Made by a program: the position numbers and the translations under genes
Part shown: piece by piece, positions 39,001 through 48,468 of the stretch
Layout: the number at the start of each line of letters is the position of its first letter
How positions within the stretch are numbered: the first letter of the stretch is position 1
Source of the DNA: Bartonella alsatica
GTDB lineage: Bacteria > Pseudomonadota > Alphaproteobacteria > Rhizobiales > Rhizobiaceae
Direction: 5' to 3'
Length of the DNA stretch: 64,000 bases
NCBI RefSeq assembly: GCF_013388295.1
Contig: NZ_CP058235.1
Span: 1,094,001-1,158,000 of the forward strand
Notes under the pieces: model-generated
The model's input: the letters and a program-made list of their open reading frames with translations, nothing else
The model's database searches: none
What the model was told of the DNA's origin: nothing

Positions 39001-42000
39001 GAAATTGGACAGCTCCAAGTTTCAAAGTTACGACAGTTAAAGCTGATGGTGAAGCCGAAGAACAGACTTATAAAGATGTAGCGGAAGCTTTAGCTGGTGT
39101 TGGAAATTCTTTCACGAATGTTGAGAAAAAACTAACTGAACAGCTTAATAATGAAATAGGCAATGTAAAAGGTGATAGCCTTGTTAAGAAGAATGCAGGA
39201 ACCAATGAAATTAGTATAGGTTCAGAAGTAGAAGGTAGTAAAATTACCATTGCCAACAAGAATAGTGAGGATCGGACGCTTTCTGGTGTGAAGGCAGCAG
39301 AGAAGGGTAATGAGGCTGTTAACAAGGATCAACTTGATGAAAGTTTGAAGCAGCTTTCTAACAATCTTCAATCTGATGATTCAGCGGTTGTTCACTATGA
39401 TAAAGCAGGAAATGGCAATAGCATTGATTATACGAGTGTGACTTTTGGTAAGGGTAAGAATTCTTCTGCTGTAGCTCTTCATAATGTAGCTGATGGCCAA
39501 ATTTCTGAACATTCACATGATGTGGTTACGGGTGGTCAGCTTTATTCATTGGGCGGTAAGGTTGCAACATACTTAGGCGGGGGAGCTAAATATGAGGGCG
39601 GCGAATGGACTGCTCCTACTTTCAAGGTAAAGCAATTCGATTCTGAGGGTAGTGTTTCTGATGGAACCTATACTGATGTAGCTTCTGCGTTTGCAGGTGT
39701 AGGTGATTCATTCGAAAAAGTTAAAGATTCATTTAAGACTATTAAAGATGAAATTACCAAAGAGATTGAAAAAGACATTACTATTGCTCAAGGTGATAGC
39801 TTGTTGTGGAGTAAGGGAGAACAAGCTTTTGTAGCTCTACATGGAGAAGGTGACACAGCAAAAACCAATAGCAAACTTAAGCACTTAGCAGACGGCAATA
39901 TTGCGTCTGGTTCCACTGAAGCTATAACAGGTAATCAGCTTCATACTTTTGGCGACAAGATTGCAACATATTTAGGTGGAGGAGCGGAGTTTAGTGATGG
40001 TACTTTCACAGAACCAACTTATAAGATAACTAGCATTAGACCAAGTGGAGACGTTGGTGGGGAACAAAGTATTCACCATAATGTTGGTTCAGCGTTATCT
40101 TCGCTTGATTACAGTCTGACGAATGTGAATACACGTGTAACAAATGTAGTTAATGATTTTACACAAAAACTAACTGAAAGTTCTCAACATATTGAGAAGG
40201 ATGCCTTGTTATGGAACGATGACGCGCACGCCTTTGTAGCAGATCATGGTAAGGAATCTGCAAGAACAAAGAGTAAGATTACCCATATTTTAGATGGTGC
40301 TATATCTCATGGATCAACGGATGCAATTACGGGTGGACAACTTTATTCGATGAGCAATACGCTTGCGACGTATTTTGGAGGCGGAGCAAAGTATGAGAAT
40401 GGAAATTGGACAGCTCCAAGTTTCAAAGTTAACACTGTAAGTGCTGATGGTAGTAAGGTTGAAGAAAAGAGCTATGATAATGTAGCGAAAGCCTTTGCTA
40501 GTGTTGGAAGCTCTTTCACGAATATTCATAATGAGATTAAGAATGAGATTAACAAAGTTGTTAGTGATAATCTTGTTAAGCAAGATGAAAATACGAAGGT
40601 TATTAAGATAGGATCTGAGAACGATGGTACAGAAATCACTGTTGCGAACAGTGAAGGAGCAGCACGTAGCATTACAGGTTTAAAGGCAGGCACCCTTTCA
40701 ATGGCTTCGACAGAAGCAGTAAATGGTGGACAACTTTATTCGATGAGCAATACGCTTGCGACGTATTTTGGAGGCGGAGCGAAGTATGAGAATGGAAATT
40801 GGACAGCTCCAAGTTTCAAAGTTACGACAGTTAAAGCTGATGGTAAGGCTGAAGAACAGACTTATAAAGATGTAGCGGAAGCTTTAGCTGGTGTTGGAAA
40901 TTCTTTCACGAATGTTGAGAAAAAACTAACTGAACAGCTTAATAATGAAATAGGCAATGTAAAAGGCGATAGCCTTGTTAAGAAGAATGCAGGAACCAAT
41001 GAAATTAGTATAGGTTCAGAAGTAGAAGGTAGTAAAATTACCATTGCCAACAAGAATAGTGAGGATCGGACGCTTTCTGGTGTGAAGGCAGCAGAGAAGG
41101 GTAATGAGGCTGTTAACAAGGATCAACTTGATGAAAGTTTGAAGCAGCTTTCTAACAGTCTTCAATCTGATGATTCAGCGGTTGTTCACTATGATAAAGC
41201 AGGAGATGGCAATAGCGTTGATTATACGAGTGTGACTTTTGGTAAGGGTAAGAATTCTTCTGCTGTAGCTCTTCATAATGTAGCTGATGGCCAAATTTCT
41301 GAACATTCACATGATGTGGTTACTGGTGGTCAGATTAATAGTATCTCTCAAGAAGTTGCAAAATTCTTGGGTGGAAACGCATCATTTAACAACGGTACTT
41401 TTACAGGACCAACGTATAAATTGACGAAAGTTGATGAAAATGGTGATGTTAAACAAAGCGAATTTAAAGATGTTGGCTCAGCCTTTGAAGGTCTTGATAC
41501 AACTATCAAGAATGTGAATAGTAATGTAACGAATAAGTTTAATGAGCTTACACAAAATATAACAAACATTACTCAAGAAGTTAAAGGGGATGCTTTGTTA
41601 TGGAGTGAATCGGATGGCGCTTTTGTAGCAGATCATGGTAAGGAATCTGCAAAAACAAAGAGTAAGATTACCCATATTTTAGATGGTGTTATATCTCATG
41701 GATCAACGGATGCAATTACGGGTGGTCAACTTTATTCGATGGGTGATGCACTTGCGACGTATTTTGGAGGCGGAGCAAAGTATGAGAATGGAAATTGGAC
41801 AGCTCCAAGTTTCAAAGTTACGACAGTTAAAACTGATGGTAAGGCTGAAGAACAGACTTATAAAGATGTAGCGGAAGCTTTAGCTGGTGTTGGAAATTCT
41901 TTCACGAATGTTGAGAAAAAACTAACTGAACAGCTTAATAATGAAATAGGCAATGTAAAAGGTGATAGCCTTGTTAAGAAGAATGCAGGAACCAATGAAA

Positions 42001-45000
42001 TTAGTATAGGTTCAGAAGTAGAAGGTAGTAAAATTACCATTGCCAACAAGAATAGTGAGGATCGGACGCTTTCTGGTGTGAAGGCAGCAGAGAAGGGTAA
42101 TGAGGCTGTTAACAAGGATCAACTTGATGAAAGTTTGAAGCAGCTTTCTAACAATCTTCAATCTGATGATTCAGCGGTTGTTCACTATGATAAAGCAGGA
42201 GATGGCAATAGCATTGATTATACGAGTGTGACTTTTGGTAAGGGTAAGAATTCTTCTGCTGTAGCTCTTCATAATGTAGCTGATGGCCAAATTTCTGAAC
42301 ATTCACATGATGTGGTTACTGGTGGTCAGATTAATAGTATCTCTCAAGAAGTTGCAAAATTCTTGGGCGGAAATGCATCATTTAACAACGGTACCTTTAC
42401 AGAACCAACGTATAAATTGACGAAAGTTGATGAAAATGGTGATGTTAAACAAAGCGAATTTAAAGATGTTGGCTCAGCCTTTGAAGGTCTTGATACAACT
42501 ATCAAGAATGTGAATAGTAATGTAACGAATAAGTTTAATGAGCTTACACAAAATATAACAAACATTACTCAAGAAGTTAAAGGGGATGCTTTGTTATGGA
42601 GTGAATCGGATGGCGCTTTTGTAGCAGATCATGGTAAGGAATCTGCAAGAACAAAGAGTAAGATTACCCATATTTTAGATGGTGCTATATCTCATGGATC
42701 AACGGATGCAATTACGGGTGGTCAACTTTATTCGATGGGTGATGCGCTTGCGACGTATTTTGGAGGCGGAGCGAAGTATGAGAATGGAAATTGGACAGCT
42801 CCAAGTTTCAAAGTTACGCAATTTTTTGACAATGGTGAATCTTCTGAGAAGACATATAATAATGTTGCGGATGCCTTTGCTGGTATGAATAGTTCTTTTG
42901 AGGGTATTCATAATGAGATGACGAATGCAGTCACAAATATTAACAATCAGATTGGTCAAGTTGTTAGTGATAGCCTTGTTAAGCAAGATAAGGAAACAAA
43001 ACACGTCAAGATAGGATCTGAAACAGATGGCACTGAAATTAACATTGCAAATAACAATAAAGCCGATCGGACGCTTTCTGGTGTGAAGGCAGCAGAGAAG
43101 GGTAATGAGGCTGTTAACAAGGATCAACTTGATGAAAGTTTGAAGCAGCTTTCTAACAATCTTCAGTCTGATGATTCAGCGGTTGTTCATTATGATAAAG
43201 CAGGAGATGGCAATAGCATTGATTATACGAGTGTGACTTTTGGTAAGGGTAAGAATTCTTCTGCTGTAGCTCTTCATAATGTAGCTGATGGCCAAATTTC
43301 TGAACATTCACATGATGTGGTTACTGGTGGTCAGATTAATAGTATCTCTCAAGAAGTTGCAAAATTCTTGGGCGGAAATGCATCATTTAACAACGGTACC
43401 TTTACAGAACCAACGTATAAATTGACGAAAGTTGATGAAAATGGTGGTGTTAAAGAAAGCGAATTTAAAGATGTTGGCTCAGCCTTTGAAGGACTTGATA
43501 CAACTATCAAGAATGTGAATAGTAATGTAACGAATAAGTTTAATGAGCTTACACAAAATATAACAAACATTACTCAAGAAGTTAAAGGGGATGCTTTGTT
43601 ATGGAGTGAATCGGATGGCGCTTTTGTAGCAGATCATGGTAAGGAATCTGCAAGAACAAAGAGTAAGATTACCCATATTTTAGATGGTGTTATATCTCAT
43701 GGATCAACGGATGCAATTACGGGTGGTCAACTTTATTCGATGGGTGATGCGCTTGCGACGTATTTTGGAGGCGGAGCAAAGTATGAGAATGGAAATTGGA
43801 CAGCTCCAAGTTTCAAAGTTAACACTGTAAGTGCTGATGGTAGTAAGGTTGAAGAGAAGAGCTATGATAATGTAGCGAAAGCCTTTGCTAGTGTTGGAAG
43901 CTCTTTCACGAATATTCATAATGAGATTAAGAATGAGATTAACAAAGTTGTTAGTGATAATCTTGTTAAGCAAGATGAAAATACGAAGGTTATTAAGATA
44001 GGATCTGAGAACGATGGTACAGAAATCACTGTTGCGAACAGTGAAGGAGCAGCACGTAGCATTACAGGTTTAAAGGCAGGCACCCTTTCAATGGCTTCGA
44101 CAGAAGCAGTAAATGGTGGACAACTTTATTCGATGAGCAATACGCTTGCGACGTATTTTGGAGGTGGAGCAAAGTATGAGAATGGAAATTGGACAGCTCC
44201 AAGTTTCAAAGTTACGCAATTTTTTGACAATGGTGAATCTTCTGAGAAGACATATAATAATGTTGCGGATGCCTTTGCTGGTATGAATAGTTCTTTTGAG
44301 GGTATTCATAATGAGGTGACGAATGCAGTCACAAATATTAACAATCAGATTGGTCAAGTTGTTAGTGATAGCCTTGTTAAGCAAGATAAGGAAACAAAAC
44401 TCGTCAAGATAGGATCTGAAACAGATGGCACTGAAATTAACATTGCAAATAACAATAAAGCCGATCGGACGCTTTCTGGTGTGAAGGCAGCAGAGAAGGG
44501 TAATGAGGCTGTTAATAAAAAGCAACTTGATGAAAGTTTGAAGCAGCTTTCTAACAATCTTCAGTCTGATGATTCAGCGGTTGTTCATTATGATAAAGCA
44601 GGAGATGACAATAGCATTGATTATACGAGTGTGACTTTTGGTAAGGGTAAGAATTCTGCTGCTGTAGCTCTTCATAATGTAGCTGATGGCCAAATTTCTG
44701 AACATTCACATGATGTGGTTACGGGTGGTCAGATTAATAGTATCTCTCAAGAAGTTGCAAAATTCTTGGGCGGAAATGCATCATTTAACAACGGTACTTT
44801 TACAGGACCAACGTATAAATTGACGAAAGTTGATGAAAATGGTGGTGTTAAACAAAGCGAATTTAAAGATGTTGGCTCAGCCTTTGAAGGTCTTGAAACA
44901 ACTATCAAGAATGTGAATAGTAATGTAACGAATAAGTTTAATGAGCTTACACAAAATATAACAAACATTACTCAAGAAGTTAAAGGGGATGCTTTGTTAT

Positions 45001-47873
45001 GGAGTGAATCGGATGGCGCTTTTGTAGCAGATCATGGTAAGGAATCTGCAAGAACAAAGAGTAAGATTACCCATATTTTAGATGGTGCTATATCTCATGG
45101 ATCAACGGATGCAATTACGGGTGGTCAACTTTATTCGATGGGTGATGCGCTTGCGACGTATTTTGGAGGCGGAGCGAAGTATGAGAATGGAAATTGGACA
45201 GCTCCAAGTTTCAAAGTTACGCAATTTTTTGACAATGGTGAATCTTCTGAGAAGACATATAATAATGTTGCGGATGCCTTTGCTGGTATGAATAGTTCTT
45301 TTGAGGGTATTCATAATGAGATGACGAATGCAGTCACAAATATTAACAATCAGATTGGTCAAGTTGTTAGTGATAGCCTTGTTAAGCAAGATAAGGAAAC
45401 AAAACACGTCAAGATAGGATCTGAAACAGATGGCACTGAAATTAACATTGCAAATAACAATAAAGCCGATCGGACGCTTTCTGGTGTGAAGGCAGCAGAG
45501 AAGGGTAATGAGGCTGTTAACAAGGATCAACTTGATGAAAGTTTGAAGCAGCTTTCTAACAATCTTCAGTCTGATGATTCAGCGGTTGTTCATTATGATA
45601 AAGCAGGAGATGGCAATAGCATTGATTATACGAGTGTGACTTTTGGTAAGGGTAAGAATTCTTCTGCTGTAGCTCTTCATAATGTAGCTGATGGCCAAAT
45701 TTCTGAACATTCACATGATGTGGTTACTGGTGGTCAGATTAATAGTATCTCTCAAGAAGTTGCAAAATTCTTGGGCGGAAATGCATCATTTAACAACGGT
45801 ACCTTTACAGAACCAACGTATAAATTGACGAAAGTTGATGAAAATGGTGGTGTTAAAGAAAGCGAATTTAAAGATGTTGGCTCAGCCTTTGAAGGACTTG
45901 ATACAACTATCAAGAATGTGAATAGTAATGTAACGAATAAGTTTAATGAGCTTACACAAAATATAACAAACATTACTCAAGAAGTTAAAGGGGATGCTTT
46001 GTTATGGAGTGAATCGGATGGCGCTTTTGTAGCAGATCATGGTAAGGAATCTGCAAGAACAAAGAGTAAGATTACCCATATTTTAGATGGTGTTATATCT
46101 CATGGATCAACGGATGCAATTACGGGTGGTCAACTTTATTCGATGGGTGATGCGCTTGCGACGTATTTTGGAGGCGGAGCAAAGTATGAGAATGGAAATT
46201 GGACAGCTCCAAGTTTCAAAGTTAACACTGTAAGTGCTGATGGTAGTAAGGTTGAAGAGAAGAGCTATGATAATGTAGCGAAAGCCTTTGCTAGTGTTGG
46301 AAGCTCTTTCACGAATATTCATAATGAGATTAAGAATGAGATTAACAAAGTTGTTAGTGATAATCTTGTTAAGCAAGATGAAAATACGAAGGTTATTAAG
46401 ATAGGATCTGAGAACGATGGTACAGAAATCACTGTTGCGAACAGTGAAGGAGCAGCACGTAGCATTACAGGTTTAAAGGCAGGCACCCTTTCAATGGCTT
46501 CGACAGAAGCAGTAAATGGTGGACAACTTTATTCGATGAGCAATACGCTTGCGACGTATTTTGGAGGTGGAGCAAAGTATGAGAATGGAAATTGGACAGC
46601 TCCAAGTTTCAAAGTTACGCAATTTTTTGACAATGGTGAATCTTCTGAGAAGACATATAATAATGTTGCGGATGCCTTTGCTGGTATGAATAGTTCTTTC
46701 ACCAAACTTCACCATGAGCTTTCTGACAACATAGAGCAGAATGCATTGTTGTGGAGCGAAACTGAAGAAGCCTTTGTTGCACTTCATGACAAAGGAGATG
46801 GGAAGCACAATAGCAAGCTTATTCATCTAGTTGATGGAGATATTTTGTCTGGTTCAACAGAAGCTGTTACCGGCAATCAGCTCTATCAATTGCACCAGAC
46901 GTTGGCGATGTATTTAGGTGGCGGAGCTGGTTATAAAGATGGGCAATGGACAGCACCGCAATTTCATGTTTGGCAGTTTCAGAGTGAAGGTAGTAAGGTT
47001 GAAAAGAAGAGCTATGATAATGTAGCGGACGCATTTGAAGGTGTTAACGGCAGTATGTCAGGTATCAATGACCGTCTTAATGCTGTTGCCCAGAATATGA
47101 CGTCGAACAGTTTAAACTGGAATGAAACAGATGGAGGATATGATGGACGTCACAATGGACAGGACAGTAAGATTACCCATGTAGCGGATGGAGAAGTAGC
47201 AAAAGGATCGAAAGAGGTTGTGAATGGAGGACAGCTTTGGGAAACGAACGAGAAAGTATCGGCTGTTGAGAAGCGTGTAGACAGTATTGATCAACATGTT
47301 CAGGATATTGAAAAGACAGTTACGAATGATGCTGTAAAGTATGATAAAGGAGAAGATGGGAAGAAAACGAATAAGATTACGTTAGTGGGAGGCAATGAAA
47401 GCGATCCTGTATTGATAGATAATGTATCGGATGGTCATATTGAAAAGGGTTCGAAAGAAGCGATTAATGGTGGCCAGTTACATGATTATACGGATCAGCA
47501 GATGAAGCTAGTACTTGAAGATGCGAAGAAGTATACTGATAAGCAGGTTGGTGATATGTTAAGTAATGGAGTTAACGAAGCTAAAGCTTATACAGATATG
47601 AAGTTTGAAACGTTAAGTTATGCTGTTGAAGATGTCCGGAAGGAATCAAGACAAGCGGCTGCTATTGGTTTGGCTGTATCGAACTTACGTTACTATGATA
47701 TTCCAGGATCCTTAAGTGTTTCATTTGGTAGTGGTGTATGGCGCAGTCAATCCGCATTTGCTATTGGAGCAGGTTATACATCTGAAGATGGAAATATTCG
47801 TTCTAATTTATCTGTTACTAGTTCTGGAGGTCACTGGGGTGTAGGTGCAGGAATTACTCTGAGGCTGAAATGA
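36024..47873 (+). CDS. badA: Giant trimeric autotransporter adhesin, BadA-like (third of three)
   Basis: 3949-aa type Vc adhesin. It has an extended signal region (residues 1 to about 44, ending VWAA), a BadA head beginning NLAITGAKVSSQNSPAV with GSIVLSGDDDYCGVDYV, YadA-like repeats (GIYSFATGCGSSAQGNYSVA and onward, about 160-300), and a first neck GVAAGTQDTDAVNVAQL near 354. A very long stalk of about 3400 residues contains ten copies of YENGNWTAPSFKV, repeated EAVNKDQLDESLKQLSN and TDAITGGQLYSM modules, coiled coil, and a C-terminal anchor (AAAIGLAVSNLRYYDIPG ... WGVGAGITLRLK). BadA-type proteins mediate adhesion to matrix and endothelium, autoaggregation and angiogenic signalling. The gene is intact despite massive internal repetition. 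Confidence 0.95.
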   Translation: MKKLSATLFQNDVKYLCFPYSFVRREGLAAIVALLTHVAPVWAANLAITGAKVSSQNSPAVAYPKASHGSIVLSGDDDYCGVDYVEGRYGNNNMRTAPKITAEEEYRRFAESTVINGTSPYGFSSGQQVWTGDGLTSKGSGYMGKNSSGGDTNILPEAYGIYSFATGCGSSAQGNYSVAFGANATAYSGGSQAFGVAALAVGNASIAFGISSEATGESGIALGGLAQVKKERGIAIGTRAVSQGEESIAIGSGSKGGEENNSAIAQGNKTIAIGSHTAALGDYSLSVGADAVAAVSKSVAIGWGSVSRIAGSIYGYDPVKKAPSENDNIAWKSTVAAFSVGDPNQKITRQITGVAAGTQDTDAVNVAQLKALAQVAGGGWEVSVDGADNTVIDSGDTLNLAAGSKNFSIVSDEKEKKVTFDLAKDIALDSVKLGGEALTGAAGSVTLDATGLVISGGPQITISGINAGHKKISGLEAGTSDTDAVNFLQLKTVEKEVKEQVAASSFVKQDAQTKHISIGKNTDGGTIDIVNHEGQERTLTGIKKGALTEESHDAVTGSQLFATNQKVETVTNDLKKVAENTSQYLGGGANVLQGQKPAYMITDIRPSGDIGQTKTMHNNVGSALSSLDYSLTNVNKRVTNVVNDFTQKLTESSQHIEKDALLWNDDAHAFVADHGKESARTKSKITHILDGAISHGSTDAITGGQLYSLGGKVATYLGGGAKYEGGEWTAPTFKVKQFDSEGSISDGTYTDVASAFAGVGDSFEKVKDSFKTIKDEITKEIEKDITIAQGDSLLWSKEEQAFVALHGEGDTAKTNSKLKHLADGNIASGSTEAITGNQLHTFGDKIATYLGGGAEFSDGTFTEPTYKITSIRPSGVVGGEQSIHHNVGSALSSLDYSLTNVNTRVTNVVNDFTQKLTESSQHIEKDALLWNDDAHAFVADHGKESARTKSKITHILDGVISHGSTDAITGGQLYSMSNTLATYFGGGAKYENGNWTAPSFKVTTVKADGEAEEQTYKDVAEALAGVGNSFTNVEKKLTEQLNNEIGNVKGDSLVKKNAGTNEISIGSEVEGSKITIANKNSEDRTLSGVKAAEKGNEAVNKDQLDESLKQLSNNLQSDDSAVVHYDKAGNGNSIDYTSVTFGKGKNSSAVALHNVADGQISEHSHDVVTGGQLYSLGGKVATYLGGGAKYEGGEWTAPTFKVKQFDSEGSVSDGTYTDVASAFAGVGDSFEKVKDSFKTIKDEITKEIEKDITIAQGDSLLWSKGEQAFVALHGEGDTAKTNSKLKHLADGNIASGSTEAITGNQLHTFGDKIATYLGGGAEFSDGTFTEPTYKITSIRPSGDVGGEQSIHHNVGSALSSLDYSLTNVNTRVTNVVNDFTQKLTESSQHIEKDALLWNDDAHAFVADHGKESARTKSKITHILDGAISHGSTDAITGGQLYSMSNTLATYFGGGAKYENGNWTAPSFKVNTVSADGSKVEEKSYDNVAKAFASVGSSFTNIHNEIKNEINKVVSDNLVKQDENTKVIKIGSENDGTEITVANSEGAARSITGLKAGTLSMASTEAVNGGQLYSMSNTLATYFGGGAKYENGNWTAPSFKVTTVKADGKAEEQTYKDVAEALAGVGNSFTNVEKKLTEQLNNEIGNVKGDSLVKKNAGTNEISIGSEVEGSKITIANKNSEDRTLSGVKAAEKGNEAVNKDQLDESLKQLSNSLQSDDSAVVHYDKAGDGNSVDYTSVTFGKGKNSSAVALHNVADGQISEHSHDVVTGGQINSISQEVAKFLGGNASFNNGTFTGPTYKLTKVDENGDVKQSEFKDVGSAFEGLDTTIKNVNSNVTNKFNELTQNITNITQEVKGDALLWSESDGAFVADHGKESAKTKSKITHILDGVISHGSTDAITGGQLYSMGDALATYFGGGAKYENGNWTAPSFKVTTVKTDGKAEEQTYKDVAEALAGVGNSFTNVEKKLTEQLNNEIGNVKGDSLVKKNAGTNEISIGSEVEGSKITIANKNSEDRTLSGVKAAEKGNEAVNKDQLDESLKQLSNNLQSDDSAVVHYDKAGDGNSIDYTSVTFGKGKNSSAVALHNVADGQISEHSHDVVTGGQINSISQEVAKFLGGNASFNNGTFTEPTYKLTKVDENGDVKQSEFKDVGSAFEGLDTTIKNVNSNVTNKFNELTQNITNITQEVKGDALLWSESDGAFVADHGKESARTKSKITHILDGAISHGSTDAITGGQLYSMGDALATYFGGGAKYENGNWTAPSFKVTQFFDNGESSEKTYNNVADAFAGMNSSFEGIHNEMTNAVTNINNQIGQVVSDSLVKQDKETKHVKIGSETDGTEINIANNNKADRTLSGVKAAEKGNEAVNKDQLDESLKQLSNNLQSDDSAVVHYDKAGDGNSIDYTSVTFGKGKNSSAVALHNVADGQISEHSHDVVTGGQINSISQEVAKFLGGNASFNNGTFTEPTYKLTKVDENGGVKESEFKDVGSAFEGLDTTIKNVNSNVTNKFNELTQNITNITQEVKGDALLWSESDGAFVADHGKESARTKSKITHILDGVISHGSTDAITGGQLYSMGDALATYFGGGAKYENGNWTAPSFKVNTVSADGSKVEEKSYDNVAKAFASVGSSFTNIHNEIKNEINKVVSDNLVKQDENTKVIKIGSENDGTEITVANSEGAARSITGLKAGTLSMASTEAVNGGQLYSMSNTLATYFGGGAKYENGNWTAPSFKVTQFFDNGESSEKTYNNVADAFAGMNSSFEGIHNEVTNAVTNINNQIGQVVSDSLVKQDKETKLVKIGSETDGTEINIANNNKADRTLSGVKAAEKGNEAVNKKQLDESLKQLSNNLQSDDSAVVHYDKAGDDNSIDYTSVTFGKGKNSAAVALHNVADGQISEHSHDVVTGGQINSISQEVAKFLGGNASFNNGTFTGPTYKLTKVDENGGVKQSEFKDVGSAFEGLETTIKNVNSNVTNKFNELTQNITNITQEVKGDALLWSESDGAFVADHGKESARTKSKITHILDGAISHGSTDAITGGQLYSMGDALATYFGGGAKYENGNWTAPSFKVTQFFDNGESSEKTYNNVADAFAGMNSSFEGIHNEMTNAVTNINNQIGQVVSDSLVKQDKETKHVKIGSETDGTEINIANNNKADRTLSGVKAAEKGNEAVNKDQLDESLKQLSNNLQSDDSAVVHYDKAGDGNSIDYTSVTFGKGKNSSAVALHNVADGQISEHSHDVVTGGQINSISQEVAKFLGGNASFNNGTFTEPTYKLTKVDENGGVKESEFKDVGSAFEGLDTTIKNVNSNVTNKFNELTQNITNITQEVKGDALLWSESDGAFVADHGKESARTKSKITHILDGVISHGSTDAITGGQLYSMGDALATYFGGGAKYENGNWTAPSFKVNTVSADGSKVEEKSYDNVAKAFASVGSSFTNIHNEIKNEINKVVSDNLVKQDENTKVIKIGSENDGTEITVANSEGAARSITGLKAGTLSMASTEAVNGGQLYSMSNTLATYFGGGAKYENGNWTAPSFKVTQFFDNGESSEKTYNNVADAFAGMNSSFTKLHHELSDNIEQNALLWSETEEAFVALHDKGDGKHNSKLIHLVDGDILSGSTEAVTGNQLYQLHQTLAMYLGGGAGYKDGQWTAPQFHVWQFQSEGSKVEKKSYDNVADAFEGVNGSMSGINDRLNAVAQNMTSNSLNWNETDGGYDGRHNGQDSKITHVADGEVAKGSKEVVNGGQLWETNEKVSAVEKRVDSIDQHVQDIEKTVTNDAVKYDKGEDGKKTNKITLVGGNESDPVLIDNVSDGHIEKGSKEAINGGQLHDYTDQQMKLVLEDAKKYTDKQVGDMLSNGVNEAKAYTDMKFETLSYAVEDVRKESRQAAAIGLAVSNLRYYDIPGSLSVSFGSGVWRSQSAFAIGAGYTSEDGNIRSNLSVTSSGGHWGVGAGITLRLK
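38140..40406 (+). repeat. Internal duplication in the giant adhesin, 1401-bp offset
   Basis: The segment starting TTTATTCATTGGGCGGTAAG at 38140 recurs at 39541, and similarity continues for roughly 870 bp in each copy (to about 39010 and 40411). By eye the protein copies differ at only about four positions (SIS/SVS, KEE/KGE, GVV/GDV, GVI/GAI). 1401 bp is 467 codons, so the frame is kept. Confidence 0.85.
42497..46701 (+). repeat. Large internal duplication in the giant adhesin, 2403-bp offset
   Basis: About 1.8 kb (42497 to about 44298) recurs at 44900 to about 46701, an offset of exactly 2403 bp (801 codons). The encoded protein is identical along this stretch by eye. It ends where one copy continues FEGIHNEV and the other FTKLHHEL. 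This is the longest near-identical repeat in the window and a hot spot for recombination or misassembly. Confidence 0.88.
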
Positions 47874-47895
47874 TAATGAAAAAAAAACTTATATC

Positions 47896-48468
47896 ATGAT
47901 GAAAAGACAAAATATTCTTATGAAGATTTTTTTCGTTTTTGCCTTATTGTGCAAGAGTGAAAGCTTTGCCAACGAGAATAGTAATATTTATACGGTGCAA
48001 CCACCGCATTTATCTATTCCTAAGGGAGAACCTGGTGAAACGCGCCGAATCATTATGCAATTTTATCATTGGACTTTGATTTGTGATGAAACACAAAAAT
48101 TTAAGCAGGGCATATGTAATGTAACGCAGACTGTTCATGATCATGACGATAACACTATTTTTAGTTGGTCTCTTGTTGCTACAAAAAATGGTCAAGCAAT
48201 AATGCTTTTTCGAACACTACCAAATGCTGATATAAATGTTCCTATCCGAGTGTTTATGGAGGGTGTTAAAAAGCCTATCCTCATTGATTATACCCAATGT
48301 AATGAAACGGTCTGTTTAGCGCAATCACCTGTAGGACCAATTCTCAGTAAACAAATAGAGAAAGATAAAAAAGTGCGTATTTCCTATAAGATTAAAGAGG
48401 GAAAGATATTTTCTTTTATTGTGCCATTTAAAGGGTTAAGGGCGGCACTTAATTCTCTACAACGATAG
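47896..48468 (+). CDS. IalB-family secreted protein next to the giant adhesin
   Basis: 190-aa protein with a signal peptide (IFFVFALLCKSESFA, about residues 11-25) and the IalB/invasion-associated-locus-B fold pattern: FYHWTLICDE and FKQGICNVTQTV with paired Cys, DINVPIRVFMEG, then YTQCNETVCLAQSPV and a C-terminal LRAALNSLQR. Predicted periplasmic or outer-membrane associated. It starts only 22 bp after the giant adhesin's stop, so co-transcription is likely. ATG 47896 is used; an internal ATG (Met9) would also leave a good signal peptide. It is distinct from the canonical ialB at 59.4 kb. Function is unproven. Confidence 0.85.
   Translation: MMKRQNILMKIFFVFALLCKSESFANENSNIYTVQPPHLSIPKGEPGETRRIIMQFYHWTLICDETQKFKQGICNVTQTVHDHDDNTIFSWSLVATKNGQAIMLFRTLPNADINVPIRVFMEGVKKPILIDYTQCNETVCLAQSPVGPILSKQIEKDKKVRISYKIKEGKIFSFIVPFKGLRAALNSLQR

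Noticed and set aside
40862..46826. Many minus-strand open frames of 70-145 codons inside the giant adhesin gene
   Set aside because: They recur with the repeats of the plus-strand gene and their Ser/Leu/Phe-rich composition is what the reverse complement of the stalk produces; none has independent gene features.
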